Below, in pieces: positions 50,939 through 58,158 of a stretch of 60,755 bases of DNA. Numbering within the stretch: the stretch's first letter is position 1; the number at the start of each line of letters is the position of its first letter. Both the position numbers and the translations under genes were made by a program. The stretch is from a virus, in IMG/VR virus record IMGVR_UViG_3300024518_001962, positions 1 through 60,755 of that record, one strand, 5' to 3'. Below the pieces are notes generated by a model. It ran no database searches. It worked only from the letters and a program-made list of their open reading frames with translations, and was not told the origin of the DNA.

Positions 50939-53235
50939 GCTGACATCCTCGATCTAAATGCAGATACCAGGCCGCCATTAGCAAACCTGAATGATTGATT
51001 TTTGCCTGTTGTGGTTCTCTTGCCAAATAACTCTTTCGTATCAGGCATCTTTTCTTTTAGCATATCCATCAGCGCCCTGAGTACACCTTGAGAATATATC
51101 ATTTTACCAGACTTGCCGGGTGCCCATGGAGAATTGAGATTTTCAAAGTCGCCAATATCAATTTCAATCTTCCCATTTCCTTTTCGGCGAAGGTCAAACC
51201 TGACATTAGTTTCGGGATCGTGTAGTCGTATTTCAGGATACTCACGATCACCCTTCATGAACTGCTGGAGTTCATATCCAAAACTTTCATCTTCGTTTTG
51301 TGGCTTGTAGTTTTCCTCAACCCTTCCAAGTAATGCCTCTGCTTTCATTCGATCTTTGTATTCCAGACTACCAAGGCCCTGCTCGGCAGGCTCGTTTCCG
51401 GTGACTGAGCGAATCGTGGGGTGGTTATTGAAACTTTTTAATATCTGAGCCTCTCTATGGAAACTTTCCTTGCCATCTATCTGTCGCACATAAAGCTCTT
51501 CGGGAGTGTAGATACCTTTTTCTTTATCCCACGTAAGGAATCCCTCAACATCCGCCTCATCCTCACCCTGCATTGGGATAGGTAGGCCAGAACCAAGTTC
51601 GGCCCTGCTGGGAAGTGTTCTACCCGCGGCAATTCTCGAGATGTCCTCGTGGATGGAATCTGAATGAGCGATAAAGATATCCCCTGATTGCGTCATGATA
51701 ACGCGCAAGTCATCCTGATTTTCGGATCCACGAAGGTGAGTTAGTTTCTTTCTGACAGTCTGGAGATCTACATTCTGCATCAGGAATGTTGGCTGCTCCG
51801 AATTATCCCTCGGGAACATTTTGGCCGTTCGACTGATTTGATTTAACGGGATGTCATGTACGCCAGACTCGCCTGGCTTAATTTTCAGGCCATCAAACTT
51901 CGATGGTCGAGGCGCCACAGGCCCGTGATCATATCCCGGCACAGGCCGATTTCCCGGTTCTGGTATTTCCCTGCCATTCCAGCCAGTAGCCTGAAGAGCT
52001 CCAAGACCGGCCGATGGCGTAGGCACGGGCATGGTTTCTCCCGTAGGCGTCATGGCTTGCGTTTGAGGTGTGAGTTTATCCTTGAAGGCATCAATAAGGC
52101 CACGGCCAGCCTGATATGCGCTGGGCACATTCTTGAACCTGTTAGCGCCCTCAAGGATGAATCGTGAGAGTGCCTCTGGCAAGCCCGGTGCATTGCCTGT
52201 GGCCCGGTTAATATTTGCCTGCACCTTCGTTCTCGTGGTGGATTGCAGATTCGGATTTACCTTTGGCTGCCCATCCTCGTACAGGACGCGAGGATCGGAG
52301 AACAGCGGATCCGGCTCAATGTCATCCTCCACCAGGCCGCCACTGGCGTAGCCCATGGACTCATCACCACCACTGACGGCTGGCAGGCCTCCTGTCCGGT
52401 CATCGATTTTTTGTCTGGCCATGTCGAATATGATCGAGGCCTTGCCTACCAATTCGTCAACCCGATCCTTAAATTTCTGATCCTCTTTCGTCCACTCTTC
52501 AGGGTGAAGCTCGTCAGCGTGATAACTCGTGCTTGCATCGAATTTCCACTTATCCTTCAGGAAACTTAAAACTTCCTCTTCAACCGCCTCGTCACCCGGT
52601 TGGGCCATTAATTCCATTACACGGATGAGTTCTTCGTTTTTCTTGCTTACATAAGAGGGCCTGTAACTCACATCAAAATCGTTATTGATTCTTTCCCACT
52701 TACCCTCCACCTCATCTGAATTGGCGAAGTCGCTGTAGTTAGGAACAAGGCTATCGATATATTCCGTGATGCCTGGATCATTTCCGGCGCCCATGTGCGC
52801 ATGCTCGTGCCCTGTGGTTGATCTCGCTAGATTGAAGTCAGGGCGATAGTCAGGATCGTCTAATCGCTGAAACTCAGTCCTATCAACCCACTTACCTGTC
52901 TTGGGATGTTTTGTGTACCTTTTCGTGGGCACGTTACTTTCGTCTGAAACGTCAGGGATTTTTTCCCGTTCATCGAAAACGGCCGTGTACTCGTTCATAC
53001 TTTCGGACTTGAAGAGCTCAGGGTTTTCCTTCAGCAATTTTCGATACATCTTCTGGCGGATGCCGCCACGCTTTGCGCCCTTTTTAATGTCTTTCGGAGT
53101 TGTAACCATACCAGCGTAATTGGTGTTCTTGAATCCATAGTTGTGGCGTTTGGGATTCCAGCCAAGTCTGGCCAGGGGGTGTTCGGCGAGGTAAGAACCC
53201 ATCTTCTTGTTCAGCAAAACTTCAGGAGAGGGCAT
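50935..53235 (-). CDS. Large virion-type protein with HExxH motif (766 aa)
   Basis: TGHEHAHMG at residues 142-150 gives an HExxH zinc-metallopeptidase-like motif, preceded by a basic N-terminus. GYASGGLVEDD (~300) and a C-terminal FRFANGGLV repeat the motif seen in 29165-30358 and 49241-50938. A later beta segment (DLRRKGNGKIEIDIGDFENL) is unassigned. Whether it cleaves host or phage proteins is untested; a Glu/His third ligand downstream is not clear. Confidence 0.55.
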   Translation of the reverse strand: MPSPEVLLNKKMGSYLAEHPLARLGWNPKRHNYGFKNTNYAGMVTTPKDIKKGAKRGGIRQKMYRKLLKENPELFKSESMNEYTAVFDEREKIPDVSDESNVPTKRYTKHPKTGKWVDRTEFQRLDDPDYRPDFNLARSTTGHEHAHMGAGNDPGITEYIDSLVPNYSDFANSDEVEGKWERINNDFDVSYRPSYVSKKNEELIRVMELMAQPGDEAVEEEVLSFLKDKWKFDASTSYHADELHPEEWTKEDQKFKDRVDELVGKASIIFDMARQKIDDRTGGLPAVSGGDESMGYASGGLVEDDIEPDPLFSDPRVLYEDGQPKVNPNLQSTTRTKVQANINRATGNAPGLPEALSRFILEGANRFKNVPSAYQAGRGLIDAFKDKLTPQTQAMTPTGETMPVPTPSAGLGALQATGWNGREIPEPGNRPVPGYDHGPVAPRPSKFDGLKIKPGESGVHDIPLNQISRTAKMFPRDNSEQPTFLMQNVDLQTVRKKLTHLRGSENQDDLRVIMTQSGDIFIAHSDSIHEDISRIAAGRTLPSRAELGSGLPIPMQGEDEADVEGFLTWDKEKGIYTPEELYVRQIDGKESFHREAQILKSFNNHPTIRSVTGNEPAEQGLGSLEYKDRMKAEALLGRVEENYKPQNEDESFGYELQQFMKGDREYPEIRLHDPETNVRFDLRRKGNGKIEIDIGDFENLNSPWAPGKSGKMIYSQGVLRALMDMLKEKMPDTKELFGKRTTTGKNQSFRFANGGLVSAFRSRMSA

Positions 53236-53238
53236 AGG

Positions 53239-53388
53239 TCACCTAAAAGTAGCAGGCCCCCGGATATCCCCTACGAGGTGAAGGGTTTCTCCGGGGGCCT
53301 TGATATCAGGAACCGAATTAATAGACATTCCGGCAGCTACGCAACCGCCTGTCCAAAATTCGATGTGGAGTTCCTGATATATTTTCAT
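53239..53388 (-). CDS. Small hypothetical protein (49 aa)
   Basis: MKIYQELHIEFWTGGCVAAG followed by VPDIKAPGETLHLVGDI. ATG at 53388 behind AAGGGAATGAC. A hairpin lies within its 3' half. It follows tRNA-Pro. Natural composition but short; could be non-coding. Confidence 0.45.
   Translation of the reverse strand: MKIYQELHIEFWTGGCVAAGMSINSVPDIKAPGETLHLVGDIRGPATFR
53254..53300 (-). terminator. 11-bp stem, terminator-like
   Basis: AGGCCCCCGGA (53254-53264) pairs exactly with TCCGGGGGCCT (53290-53300) around a 25-base loop. On the minus strand GCTACTTTTAGG follows, so a partial terminator is possible between the tRNA unit and the big virion genes. Confidence 0.5.
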
Positions 53389-53400
53389 GTCATTCCCTTT

Positions 53401-53478
53401 TGGTCGGAATGGCAGGATTCGAACCTGCGATTTCACGCTCCCAAAGCGTGTGCCTTGGCCAGACTAGGCTACACTCCG
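53401..53478 (-). tRNA. tRNA-Pro (UGG)
   Basis: Seven-base acceptor stem CGGAGTG/CATTCCG, anticodon stem CACGC/GCGTG with loop TTTGGGA giving anticodon TGG, T-stem GCAGG/CCTGC, discriminator A and encoded CCA at 53403-53401. D stem is GCC/GGC. Complete bacterial type. Confidence 0.93.
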
Positions 53479-53494
53479 ATGGTGCGTTCGGCTG

Positions 53495-53564
53495 ATTGTG
53501 ATGCTGGAGTCGAACCAGCTACCGGGGCTTGCATGCCCCTGCTCTGCCGTTGAGCTAATCACGC
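53495..53564 (-). tRNA. tRNA-Cys (GCA)-like, atypical
   Basis: D stem GCTC/GAGC with AACGGCA loop and T stem GCTGG/CCAGC are canonical. The anticodon stem GGGGC/GCCCC closes a six-base loop (ATGCAA), one short, with GCA after T. The discriminator is U, as for Cys. The acceptor pairs only five bases (positions 1-72 and 2-71 mismatch) and no CCA is encoded. Possibly degenerate, or needing editing. Confidence 0.6.
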
Positions 53565-53631
53565 CCCATGCTTCCGCTGCCGCTTTCACATGGTTAATCC
53601 CTCTCGGGACTCACAGCCTACTAACATGGAA

Positions 53632-53661
53632 AATATAGGTCGAAAGGCTGATATACGTCAA
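53632..53661 (-). promoter_or_regulatory. Sigma70-like promoter for tRNAs and the virion operon
   Basis: TTGACG (-35, 53656-53661) and TATATT (-10, 53632-53637) are 18 bases apart on the minus strand. It lies after a terminator and before the tRNA-Cys-like gene, so it probably drives the tRNAs and perhaps the late genes. Confidence 0.75.
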
Positions 53662-53666
53662 GACGC

Positions 53667-53733
53667 AAAAATGGCCGGGAGAGTTATTTTCATCACACGC
53701 CCCCACGGCGGTTTCAGAAAGTTCTCCCGACCA
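53667..53733 (-). terminator. Rho-independent terminator after the 61-aa gene
   Basis: TGGTCGGGAGA and TCTCCCGGCCA (53723-53733 with 53672-53682, one G-U pair) form an 11-bp stem with a 40-base loop and are followed on the minus strand by TTTTT (53671-53667). It ends the accessory operon just before the promoter. Confidence 0.7.
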
Positions 53734-53737
53734 AATT

Positions 53738-53923
53738 CTACTTACGCCCCTTTTTCTTCACCTTTTTCGCCCCGCCCACATAAGGCTTCATATTGTAGCC
53801 CACTGCGTGGTCGAGTCGCCCTTTGACGGCAGCCAGTGAGGCATACCGCTCAGGGGGTGCTGGTGGAGCGTTTACTGGTTTTGGAGGTGGCCCTCCTTGG
53901 GTCTTCGTTGCGCCTTTTCCCAT
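53738..53923 (-). CDS. Small Pro/Lys-rich basic protein (61 aa)
   Basis: Disordered Pro/Ala start (GPPPKPVNAPPAPPERY), then AAVKGRLDHAVGYN and a strongly basic C-terminus (KKVKKKGRK), perhaps nucleic-acid binding. The SD (CAGGAG, 6 nt to ATG) is part of the 3' arm of a nested hairpin. A terminator follows. Confidence 0.6.
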   Translation of the reverse strand: MGKGATKTQGGPPPKPVNAPPAPPERYASLAAVKGRLDHAVGYNMKPYVGGAKKVKKKGRK

Positions 53924-53931
53924 TTACTACT

Positions 53932-53980
53932 CCTGATCGGATCTTGGCGCGGGACATCCGCGCTAAAGCATCCGATCAGG
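53932..53980 (-). promoter_or_regulatory. Nested hairpin overlapping an SD
   Basis: Perfect outer stem CCTGATCGGAT/ATCCGATCAGG (53932-53942 with 53970-53980) encloses an inner stem GCGCGG/CCGCGC (53947-53952 with 53958-53963). On the minus strand the 3' arm ends in CAGG, the start of the SD of 53738-53923, so folding should partly block ribosome binding. Confidence 0.7.
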
Positions 53981-54007
53981 GTCAAAATAACGCATGTCCC
54001 TTCCTCC

Positions 54008-54871
54008 CTATTTCAGGTTAATAAGAGGCCTCACCCCGTTTCCACCAAGAACAACAAGCTGGGTGCCAGCCTTAGAGTATAAGATTTTCTCATTCTCTTT
54101 TTGCCGGAAGGCCAAGTATTTCGGCGTCATGCTATCGCCAAGTATTTTGAAGGCTACCGATTCCGCCTGAGCCTCGGCCGCGCGAACCTGCTTCATCTTT
54201 TGAGCGATCTTCATTCGATTGTCAATTCTCAAAAGAGCGACAGCCTGCTTGGCTTTTTCCTCGCCGATTTCAATTTCCCGCTTGCGCTTCTTCTCAACAG
54301 CCTTCGTAATAATTTCAGGGTAATCGAAATTAGAGGAAACTACCGACACGATTTCCATGGGGGTGTCTGCCACAGAGGCAACAAGTATCTTGAATATCTT
54401 CGCCTCAATCTCAGCGCGAGCCGCCCTCATCTGGGTAGTTTCGTATGTGCTGACAACGGCGCGAGATTTTGCTCTGGCCAGGGGCTGAACGTAGGTTCCA
54501 TACAGAACACTAAAAGGCAACACCCTACCTACCGTTGCATTCACTATTTGAGATCCCTTGCGATTAAGCAAGGCCTTGATGCCTTTACCGTCAGACACCC
54601 TGAGGCGTGTTCGGATTTTCACATCGAATTTAAAGTTCAATTCATCCTTCATGAGAACCGACAGCTTCTCGGTAACAGTATCTTCACGATTCTCAACAAG
54701 GATCATCGTGTCCCGGCCCCACGAGGAGTGATTGCCGGGTGCAAGAGTAATCCCAGTCAGGCCATCAGGAGTTTGATTCATCCCGACAAATCCCACCGGC
54801 ACCCTCTCGGTGCAACCGACCATCACGAACAGCAACAATACGACCCACAATGCACTTTTCCACTTTCTCAT
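54008..54871 (-). CDS. SPFH/band-7 (prohibitin-like) lipoprotein (287 aa)
   Basis: Signal peptide with lipobox VMVGC (Cys20), then a band-7 domain: VPVGFVGMNQTPDGLTGITLAPG at the start, VLMKDELNFKFDVKIRTRLRV, and a helical tail (EKKRKREIEIGEEKAKQAV, AEAQAESVAFKIL) that would oligomerise. SPFH proteins scaffold membrane domains and can control proteases such as FtsH; a phage-borne lipoprotein form is uncommon. Possible superinfection exclusion or membrane protection. Co-transcribed with a 2-TM protein by ATGA overlap. Confidence 0.75.
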   Translation of the reverse strand: MRKWKSALWVVLLLFVMVGCTERVPVGFVGMNQTPDGLTGITLAPGNHSSWGRDTMILVENREDTVTEKLSVLMKDELNFKFDVKIRTRLRVSDGKGIKALLNRKGSQIVNATVGRVLPFSVLYGTYVQPLARAKSRAVVSTYETTQMRAARAEIEAKIFKILVASVADTPMEIVSVVSSNFDYPEIITKAVEKKRKREIEIGEEKAKQAVALLRIDNRMKIAQKMKQVRAAEAQAESVAFKILGDSMTPKYLAFRQKENEKILYSKAGTQLVVLGGNGVRPLINLK

Positions 54872-55290
54872 TTCTTCTCTCCCTTAAGAATTTCCCTTAT
54901 GACACGATCTGCCTCAGCGCGTTCCACTTCAGCACCTGGCCGCGCCTGAATAGCCAAATGCCTAATTTCTTCCTTCACTGCTTTTGATACTTTCGGTGGT
55001 GCTGTTACAACAACCTTCTTGGGCGGCGTGAATGGTTGATCCGCTACCTGCTTGCCTGGCGTGAAGGCGAAGAAGTTTAAGGTAATGAATCCAACAAAAA
55101 AAGCCGTCAAAATTGCCATCGTGTAATTGAGATGGAGATTCTTCCCCTTTTGGTATCTGAAGCTTCCACGCCTCGGGCCGCTTCTCACTTGGTGTGTCCT
55201 GAAAAATCGATAGGCCGTAATGCCTATCAAAATAAGAAGGCTATAAGTGATAATCAGCCTTCCAAGATCAAACCAGGTGGTGGGGTTCAT
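54868..55290 (-). CDS. Two-helix membrane protein (140 aa)
   Basis: Membrane helices near 12-28 (IITYSLLILIGITAYRFF) and 58-77 (MAILTAFFVGFITLNFFAF), then a Pro/Lys linker and a charged helix. ATGA overlaps with the SPFH gene and the upstream zinc gene suggest that the three act together. No family recognised. Confidence 0.65.
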   Translation of the reverse strand: MNPTTWFDLGRLIITYSLLILIGITAYRFFRTHQVRSGPRRGSFRYQKGKNLHLNYTMAILTAFFVGFITLNFFAFTPGKQVADQPFTPPKKVVVTAPPKVSKAVKEEIRHLAIQARPGAEVERAEADRVIREILKGEKK

Positions 55291-55625
55291 GCCGTGGCCT
55301 CCTTCGCGTCATAGATTTGCTTCCGGCGATCGTGACTGACACTCCTGCGCTCGTGCGCTTGCGCTACGGACTCGACATCTCGGTTGATGATGTCCCGGTA
55401 GCCTTTACCACCACAGCTTTTACAGGAGCGTTTCGATTCCTTCATCTCCATGTTGGCCGGCTTCTCGATCACAAAATTGCCACGCTTACTTTCCCGGCCA
55501 AAGACGGCCAGCGGATATGGCGTTACGATTTTGATTTCGTACTGAGTTCCCTCGCCGTCACACTGCGAGCAAGTGACTCGCCTCTTACCGATTGGTGCCG
55601 TCATATTGCCTTCGTTCTTGTGCAT
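55287..55625 (-). CDS. DnaJ-type zinc-finger protein (112 aa)
   Basis: Two CxxCxGxG repeats: CSQCDGEGTQ (~19-28) and CKSCGGKGYR (~68-77), as in the DnaJ cysteine-rich zinc domain, without a J-domain. AGGAGG precedes the ATG. Such proteins bind unfolded polypeptide or act as redox or assembly factors. Coupled to the membrane-protein gene. Confidence 0.7.
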   Translation of the reverse strand: MHKNEGNMTAPIGKRRVTCSQCDGEGTQYEIKIVTPYPLAVFGRESKRGNFVIEKPANMEMKESKRSCKSCGGKGYRDIINRDVESVAQAHERRSVSHDRRKQIYDAKEATA

Positions 55626-55647
55626 TGTTCCCTCCTTTCGGGAGATT

Positions 55648-55721
55648 TGGGAGCCAGAGCAGGATTCGAACCTGCGTTCCCAGATCCAAAGTCTGGTGTC
55701 CTGCCGCTAGACGATCCGGCT
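55648..55721 (-). tRNA. tRNA-Gln (UUG)
   Basis: Acceptor AGCCGGA/TCTGGCT (one G-U), anticodon loop CTTTGGA (TTG) between CCAGA and TCTGG, T arm GCAGG/CCTGC, discriminator C and encoded CCA (55650-55648). The first two bases overlap the preceding gene's stop codon. Confidence 0.9.
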
Positions 55722-55893
55722 ACGATTTTAAATATCTACCCCAGATATCATCAAGCCATTCACCCTGATCCTCAGTCAGATTTCGGCCTTTATCCAGAAT
55801 GCCTTCTATAAACTCGATATCTTTTACCTTGGCGCCATCGAACTCTTCTTCAAGTTCCTTGGCCCGTTCCATGTCTTCCTTGTGGTCGCGCAT
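55720..55893 (-). CDS. Acidic helical protein (57 aa)
   Basis: ATG at 55893 overlaps the upstream stop (TAATG). Highly acidic helix (EDMERAKELEEEFD) then GEWLDDIWGRY. Function unknown. Confidence 0.6.
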   Translation of the reverse strand: MRDHKEDMERAKELEEEFDGAKVKDIEFIEGILDKGRNLTEDQGEWLDDIWGRYLKS

Positions 55894-56078
55894 TACTTCC
55901 ACCACTTCTTCTTGCGCTTCGACCAATAGACATCCCGCATGATTTGCTTGGCCATGCCAAGCTGAAAGCCAACCCGGTAAGCTGGTGTGATACTGAGGTG
56001 CGCTCTCTCCGGCACCTCCAGCCCCGCAGCGTGGTTCTCGCCATCATGAAAGCCTTTAATTCGCATTGCCTTGCTCAT
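55893..56078 (-). CDS. Hypothetical protein (61 aa)
   Basis: GAGGAG precedes the ATG by 7 nt. Polar start (FHDGENHAAGLEVPERAHLS), then a YRVGFQLGMAKQI helix and a basic Trp-Trp-Lys end. Coupled to both neighbours. Unrecognised. Confidence 0.6.
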   Translation of the reverse strand: MSKAMRIKGFHDGENHAAGLEVPERAHLSITPAYRVGFQLGMAKQIMRDVYWSKRKKKWWK

Positions 56079-56254
56079 GACGCACTCCTCGGGTCTTTCG
56101 TTAAGGTGGTACCGTCAGCTTCGAACTTGAAACGGAAACTTTGATCGGAATTCCTGACAACCTGCTTTTCTCCGTTGTCAGTCTGAACCCAGACCAAACC
56201 TCTCGCGTATTCCGTAACCTCATGTTCCTTGCTGTCAATTATTATCGTTTCCAA
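56075..56254 (-). CDS. Hypothetical protein, TTG start (59 aa)
   Basis: Opens at TTG 56254 with AAGGAG seven bases upstream; reads ETIIIDSKEHEVTEYARGLV, then a beta-like VVRNSDQSFRFKFEADG. Ends with ATGA overlap into the next gene. Natural beta-rich composition; function unknown. Confidence 0.6.
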   Translation of the reverse strand: METIIIDSKEHEVTEYARGLVWVQTDNGEKQVVRNSDQSFRFKFEADGTTLTKDPRSAS

Positions 56255-56405
56255 CTGGAATCTCCTTCTCTAAGGTTTTCAGCATGGCGTCACGCGCCTT
56301 GCCAGCATCGAAGTATTGCCACCCACTCTTCTTGTCTCTGCTCGTGGCCGAACAGGCGGCCTGCGCTAATTTAAAAGCCAGCGAGCGGAGCTCTTTTCTT
56401 GTCAT
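56235..56405 (-). CDS. Hypothetical helical protein (56 aa)
   Basis: ATG at 56405 overlaps the upstream zinc-finger stop. Helical: TRKELRSLAFKLAQAACSAT, then KKSGWQYFDAGKARDAMLK. No family recognised. Confidence 0.6.
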   Translation of the reverse strand: MTRKELRSLAFKLAQAACSATSRDKKSGWQYFDAGKARDAMLKTLEKEIPVGNDNN

Positions 56406-56575
56406 CCCAGTCCCGCCTCTTTTGCCAGCTTCGCTAATCGGTAAACTTCCGTCATCTGTGCTTTGTTGTATATCCGATGACAAGTAGTGGAGCAAAACCG
56501 TTGCTTTATCGCGCCATAATCCTTGACGGGAAAATGAACCTCACATCCATCTCGGGCGCACTGTTTATATCCCAC
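56402..56575 (-). CDS. Small zinc-finger protein (57 aa)
   Basis: GTG start at 56575 overlaps the stop of the next upstream gene (TAGTG). CARDGCEVHFPVKDY then FCSTTCHRIYN gives two Cys pairs of an FCS/MYM-like finger, followed by a helix. Related in pattern to 56575-56829. Confidence 0.6.
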   Translation of the reverse strand: MGYKQCARDGCEVHFPVKDYGAIKQRFCSTTCHRIYNKAQMTEVYRLAKLAKEAGLG

Positions 56576-56829
56576 TACTTTGCTCTAGCTGCCTGTGTGG
56601 ATGCCCGGTTATTGCACCACGGCGAGCAATACTTCTGGCTCTTTTTTTCCGGGGTGAATTTCTTCCCGCACGGAACGCCACGGTTCGGCACGATGCAGGT
56701 GCGCTGTGGAAGAAGTTTCTGGATGCGAATTGTCTGGCCCTCGTCCATCGCCTGAATGAGGTTCAGTAGATTCTTCTTTGTCACATGATTCTTTTTGAAA
56801 GGCTTCACGCCTATTCCGATCTTAAACAT
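56575..56829 (-). CDS. Basic zinc-finger protein (84 aa)
   Basis: ATG at 56829 with AGGAGG upstream. Basic N-terminus; CIVPNRGVPCGKKFTPEKKS then KYCSPWCNNRAS form the zinc site. The finger layout is like that of the downstream neighbour, so a tandem duplication is possible. Confidence 0.65.
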   Translation of the reverse strand: MFKIGIGVKPFKKNHVTKKNLLNLIQAMDEGQTIRIQKLLPQRTCIVPNRGVPCGKKFTPEKKSQKYCSPWCNNRASTQAARAK

Positions 56830-56845
56830 ATCGGTCTTCCTCCTT

Positions 56846-57184
56846 TTAATTATTCTCTGGCGTACTGGAACCTGGATTGTCTCTCGTTTCTTTGTGCCAA
56901 GGAGAGTAGTGAGATTTGCTTTTAAATTCCTTGGTAATCCTTTCCGCTTTTTCTTTCGAGATCTCCTCGGCCGCAACCATGTAAAACTTATCTCCGTACT
57001 TTCCGATTATCGGCGTTTTTTTCGGATCATTTATTAATGCCTCTGCGGCAAGCATGAAGATATGCGTTCGATATAGTGGACTGAGTGATGCCCACCACGC
57101 ATCGATGGCTATTGACTCGGCCACCCTTTCGGGGTCTGCTTCATTGAACGGAATTCTTTCACCAGAATTAAATGGATTTACCAT
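56846..57184 (-). CDS. Hypothetical protein (112 aa)
   Basis: Helical (VAESIAIDAWWASLSPLY, FMLAAEALINDPKK) with a polar tail. AAGGAG is 11 nt before ATG. It overlaps the upstream gene's end by 17 bases. Unrecognised. Confidence 0.6.
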   Translation of the reverse strand: MVNPFNSGERIPFNEADPERVAESIAIDAWWASLSPLYRTHIFMLAAEALINDPKKTPIIGKYGDKFYMVAAEEISKEKAERITKEFKSKSHYSPWHKETRDNPGSSTPENN

Positions 57185-57503
57185 GATTAATTGTTCTCCT
57201 TAAATAAGATGAAGGCCCCCGTTCTATAACTGGCAATCTGGAAAGAACGCCGTAGGCTCGCGCTTGGCGATCATGTTTGTCTTGTTCATGATGACGCTCA
57301 TGCGTAGGCGCTCTCGGCGAGCGCAACTGAACCCCTTCTCTCCCTGTTCCGTTGCAGTAAGGGCAATCACCGGGTCTAGGTGGTCCTCGATGAATTATCG
57401 GTCCTTCAATATTATCCCACCGCTTGCGTATATCTTTCATGAACTCATCAGCTAGATGGGTTTTATATTCCTCTTGTTTGATATACTCAGCTATTATCCC
57501 CAT
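57168..57503 (-). CDS. Hypothetical protein with CxxC-GTG motif (111 aa)
   Basis: ATG at 57503, AGGAG upstream. Helical N-terminus, then CPYCNGTGREGVQLRS, half of a zinc ribbon, then a basic tail. Function unknown. Confidence 0.6.
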   Translation of the reverse strand: MGIIAEYIKQEEYKTHLADEFMKDIRKRWDNIEGPIIHRGPPRPGDCPYCNGTGREGVQLRSPRAPTHERHHEQDKHDRQARAYGVLSRLPVIERGPSSYLRRTINHGKSI

Positions 57504-57796
57504 CACTCATCTCCTTTCAATGCGGCGAGGGCTTCATGCACATCTAGTCTCGCCTGATTGTAATTATCGGGTTTGTTTGGCGCACATCGAGGACATACGA
57601 CAGGGACATTTAAATCCTCATAGCCTTGCAGTTTCTCTAACGTCTTAATCAACGCCGCCACATCCTTGCGGAAGGGGGTGAGTTCGGTAGTACAAGTTTC
57701 TCTTAGTTGACTTCGGGCAATCATGTCGTAACTATTTTCTTGGTGGTATCTATGGGTATCAACTATCTTCTCAATCGCATCATCAAGTTGTCTCAT
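57503..57796 (-). CDS. Hypothetical protein (97 aa)
   Basis: GGAGG six bases before the ATG at 57796. Helical with an N-terminal His-rich segment (IVDTHRYHQENSYDM), LTPFRKDVAALIKTLEKLQG and VVCPRCAPNKPDN. The plan (helices, FRKDVxAL, CxxC, then a helix) recalls 60323-60595. Unknown. Confidence 0.6.
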   Translation of the reverse strand: MRQLDDAIEKIVDTHRYHQENSYDMIARSQLRETCTTELTPFRKDVAALIKTLEKLQGYEDLNVPVVCPRCAPNKPDNYNQARLDVHEALAALKGDE

Positions 57797-57908
57797 CGTT
57801 GGCCTCCAATTCCTCGGCACAATCAACATGGCGTTCAATATTCTCTTGAGCGGTATTCTTTCGATAATTCCAAATACTAATGCGCCAATCGTGATATTTA
57901 ATCCACAT
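57783..57908 (-). CDS. 41-aa micro-protein
   Basis: Trp-rich peptide (MWIKYHDWRISIWNYRKN then an acidic helix). ATG at 57908 lies in the end of 57898-58152; the end overlaps the next gene by 14 bases. SD is weak, so this is a probable rather than certain gene. Confidence 0.5.
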   Translation of the reverse strand: MWIKYHDWRISIWNYRKNTAQENIERHVDCAEELEANDETT

Positions 57909-58152
57909 TCTTTTCCACATCATCCACCTCCGTTTCTTTCAGCTTGGCTTTGAGGGCTTCGATTAAATCCTTAATGTGCAATAGGTCAGACCACCTACTT
58001 AAATCTCTTAACTTGTCCTCGGATGCAATCTCTTTCGCCAACTCCACCAACCCTCCCGGCTTCGCTTCGTAGAGGGCTAGGTGTTTGGTGAGTTTGTCTT
58101 GTATGGCGTACAATTCTTTGCGGTGTTCGTCACTGTATAACTCAACCTTCAA
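57898..58152 (-). CDS. Helical hypothetical protein (84 aa)
   Basis: TTG at 58152 is the first start after a stop in frame; no SD is obvious, so the start is uncertain. Helical throughout (LTKHLALYEAKPGGLVELAK). No family recognised. Confidence 0.5.
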   Translation of the reverse strand: MKVELYSDEHRKELYAIQDKLTKHLALYEAKPGGLVELAKEIASEDKLRDLSRWSDLLHIKDLIEALKAKLKETEVDDVEKNVD

Positions 58153-58158
58153 CGAGTT

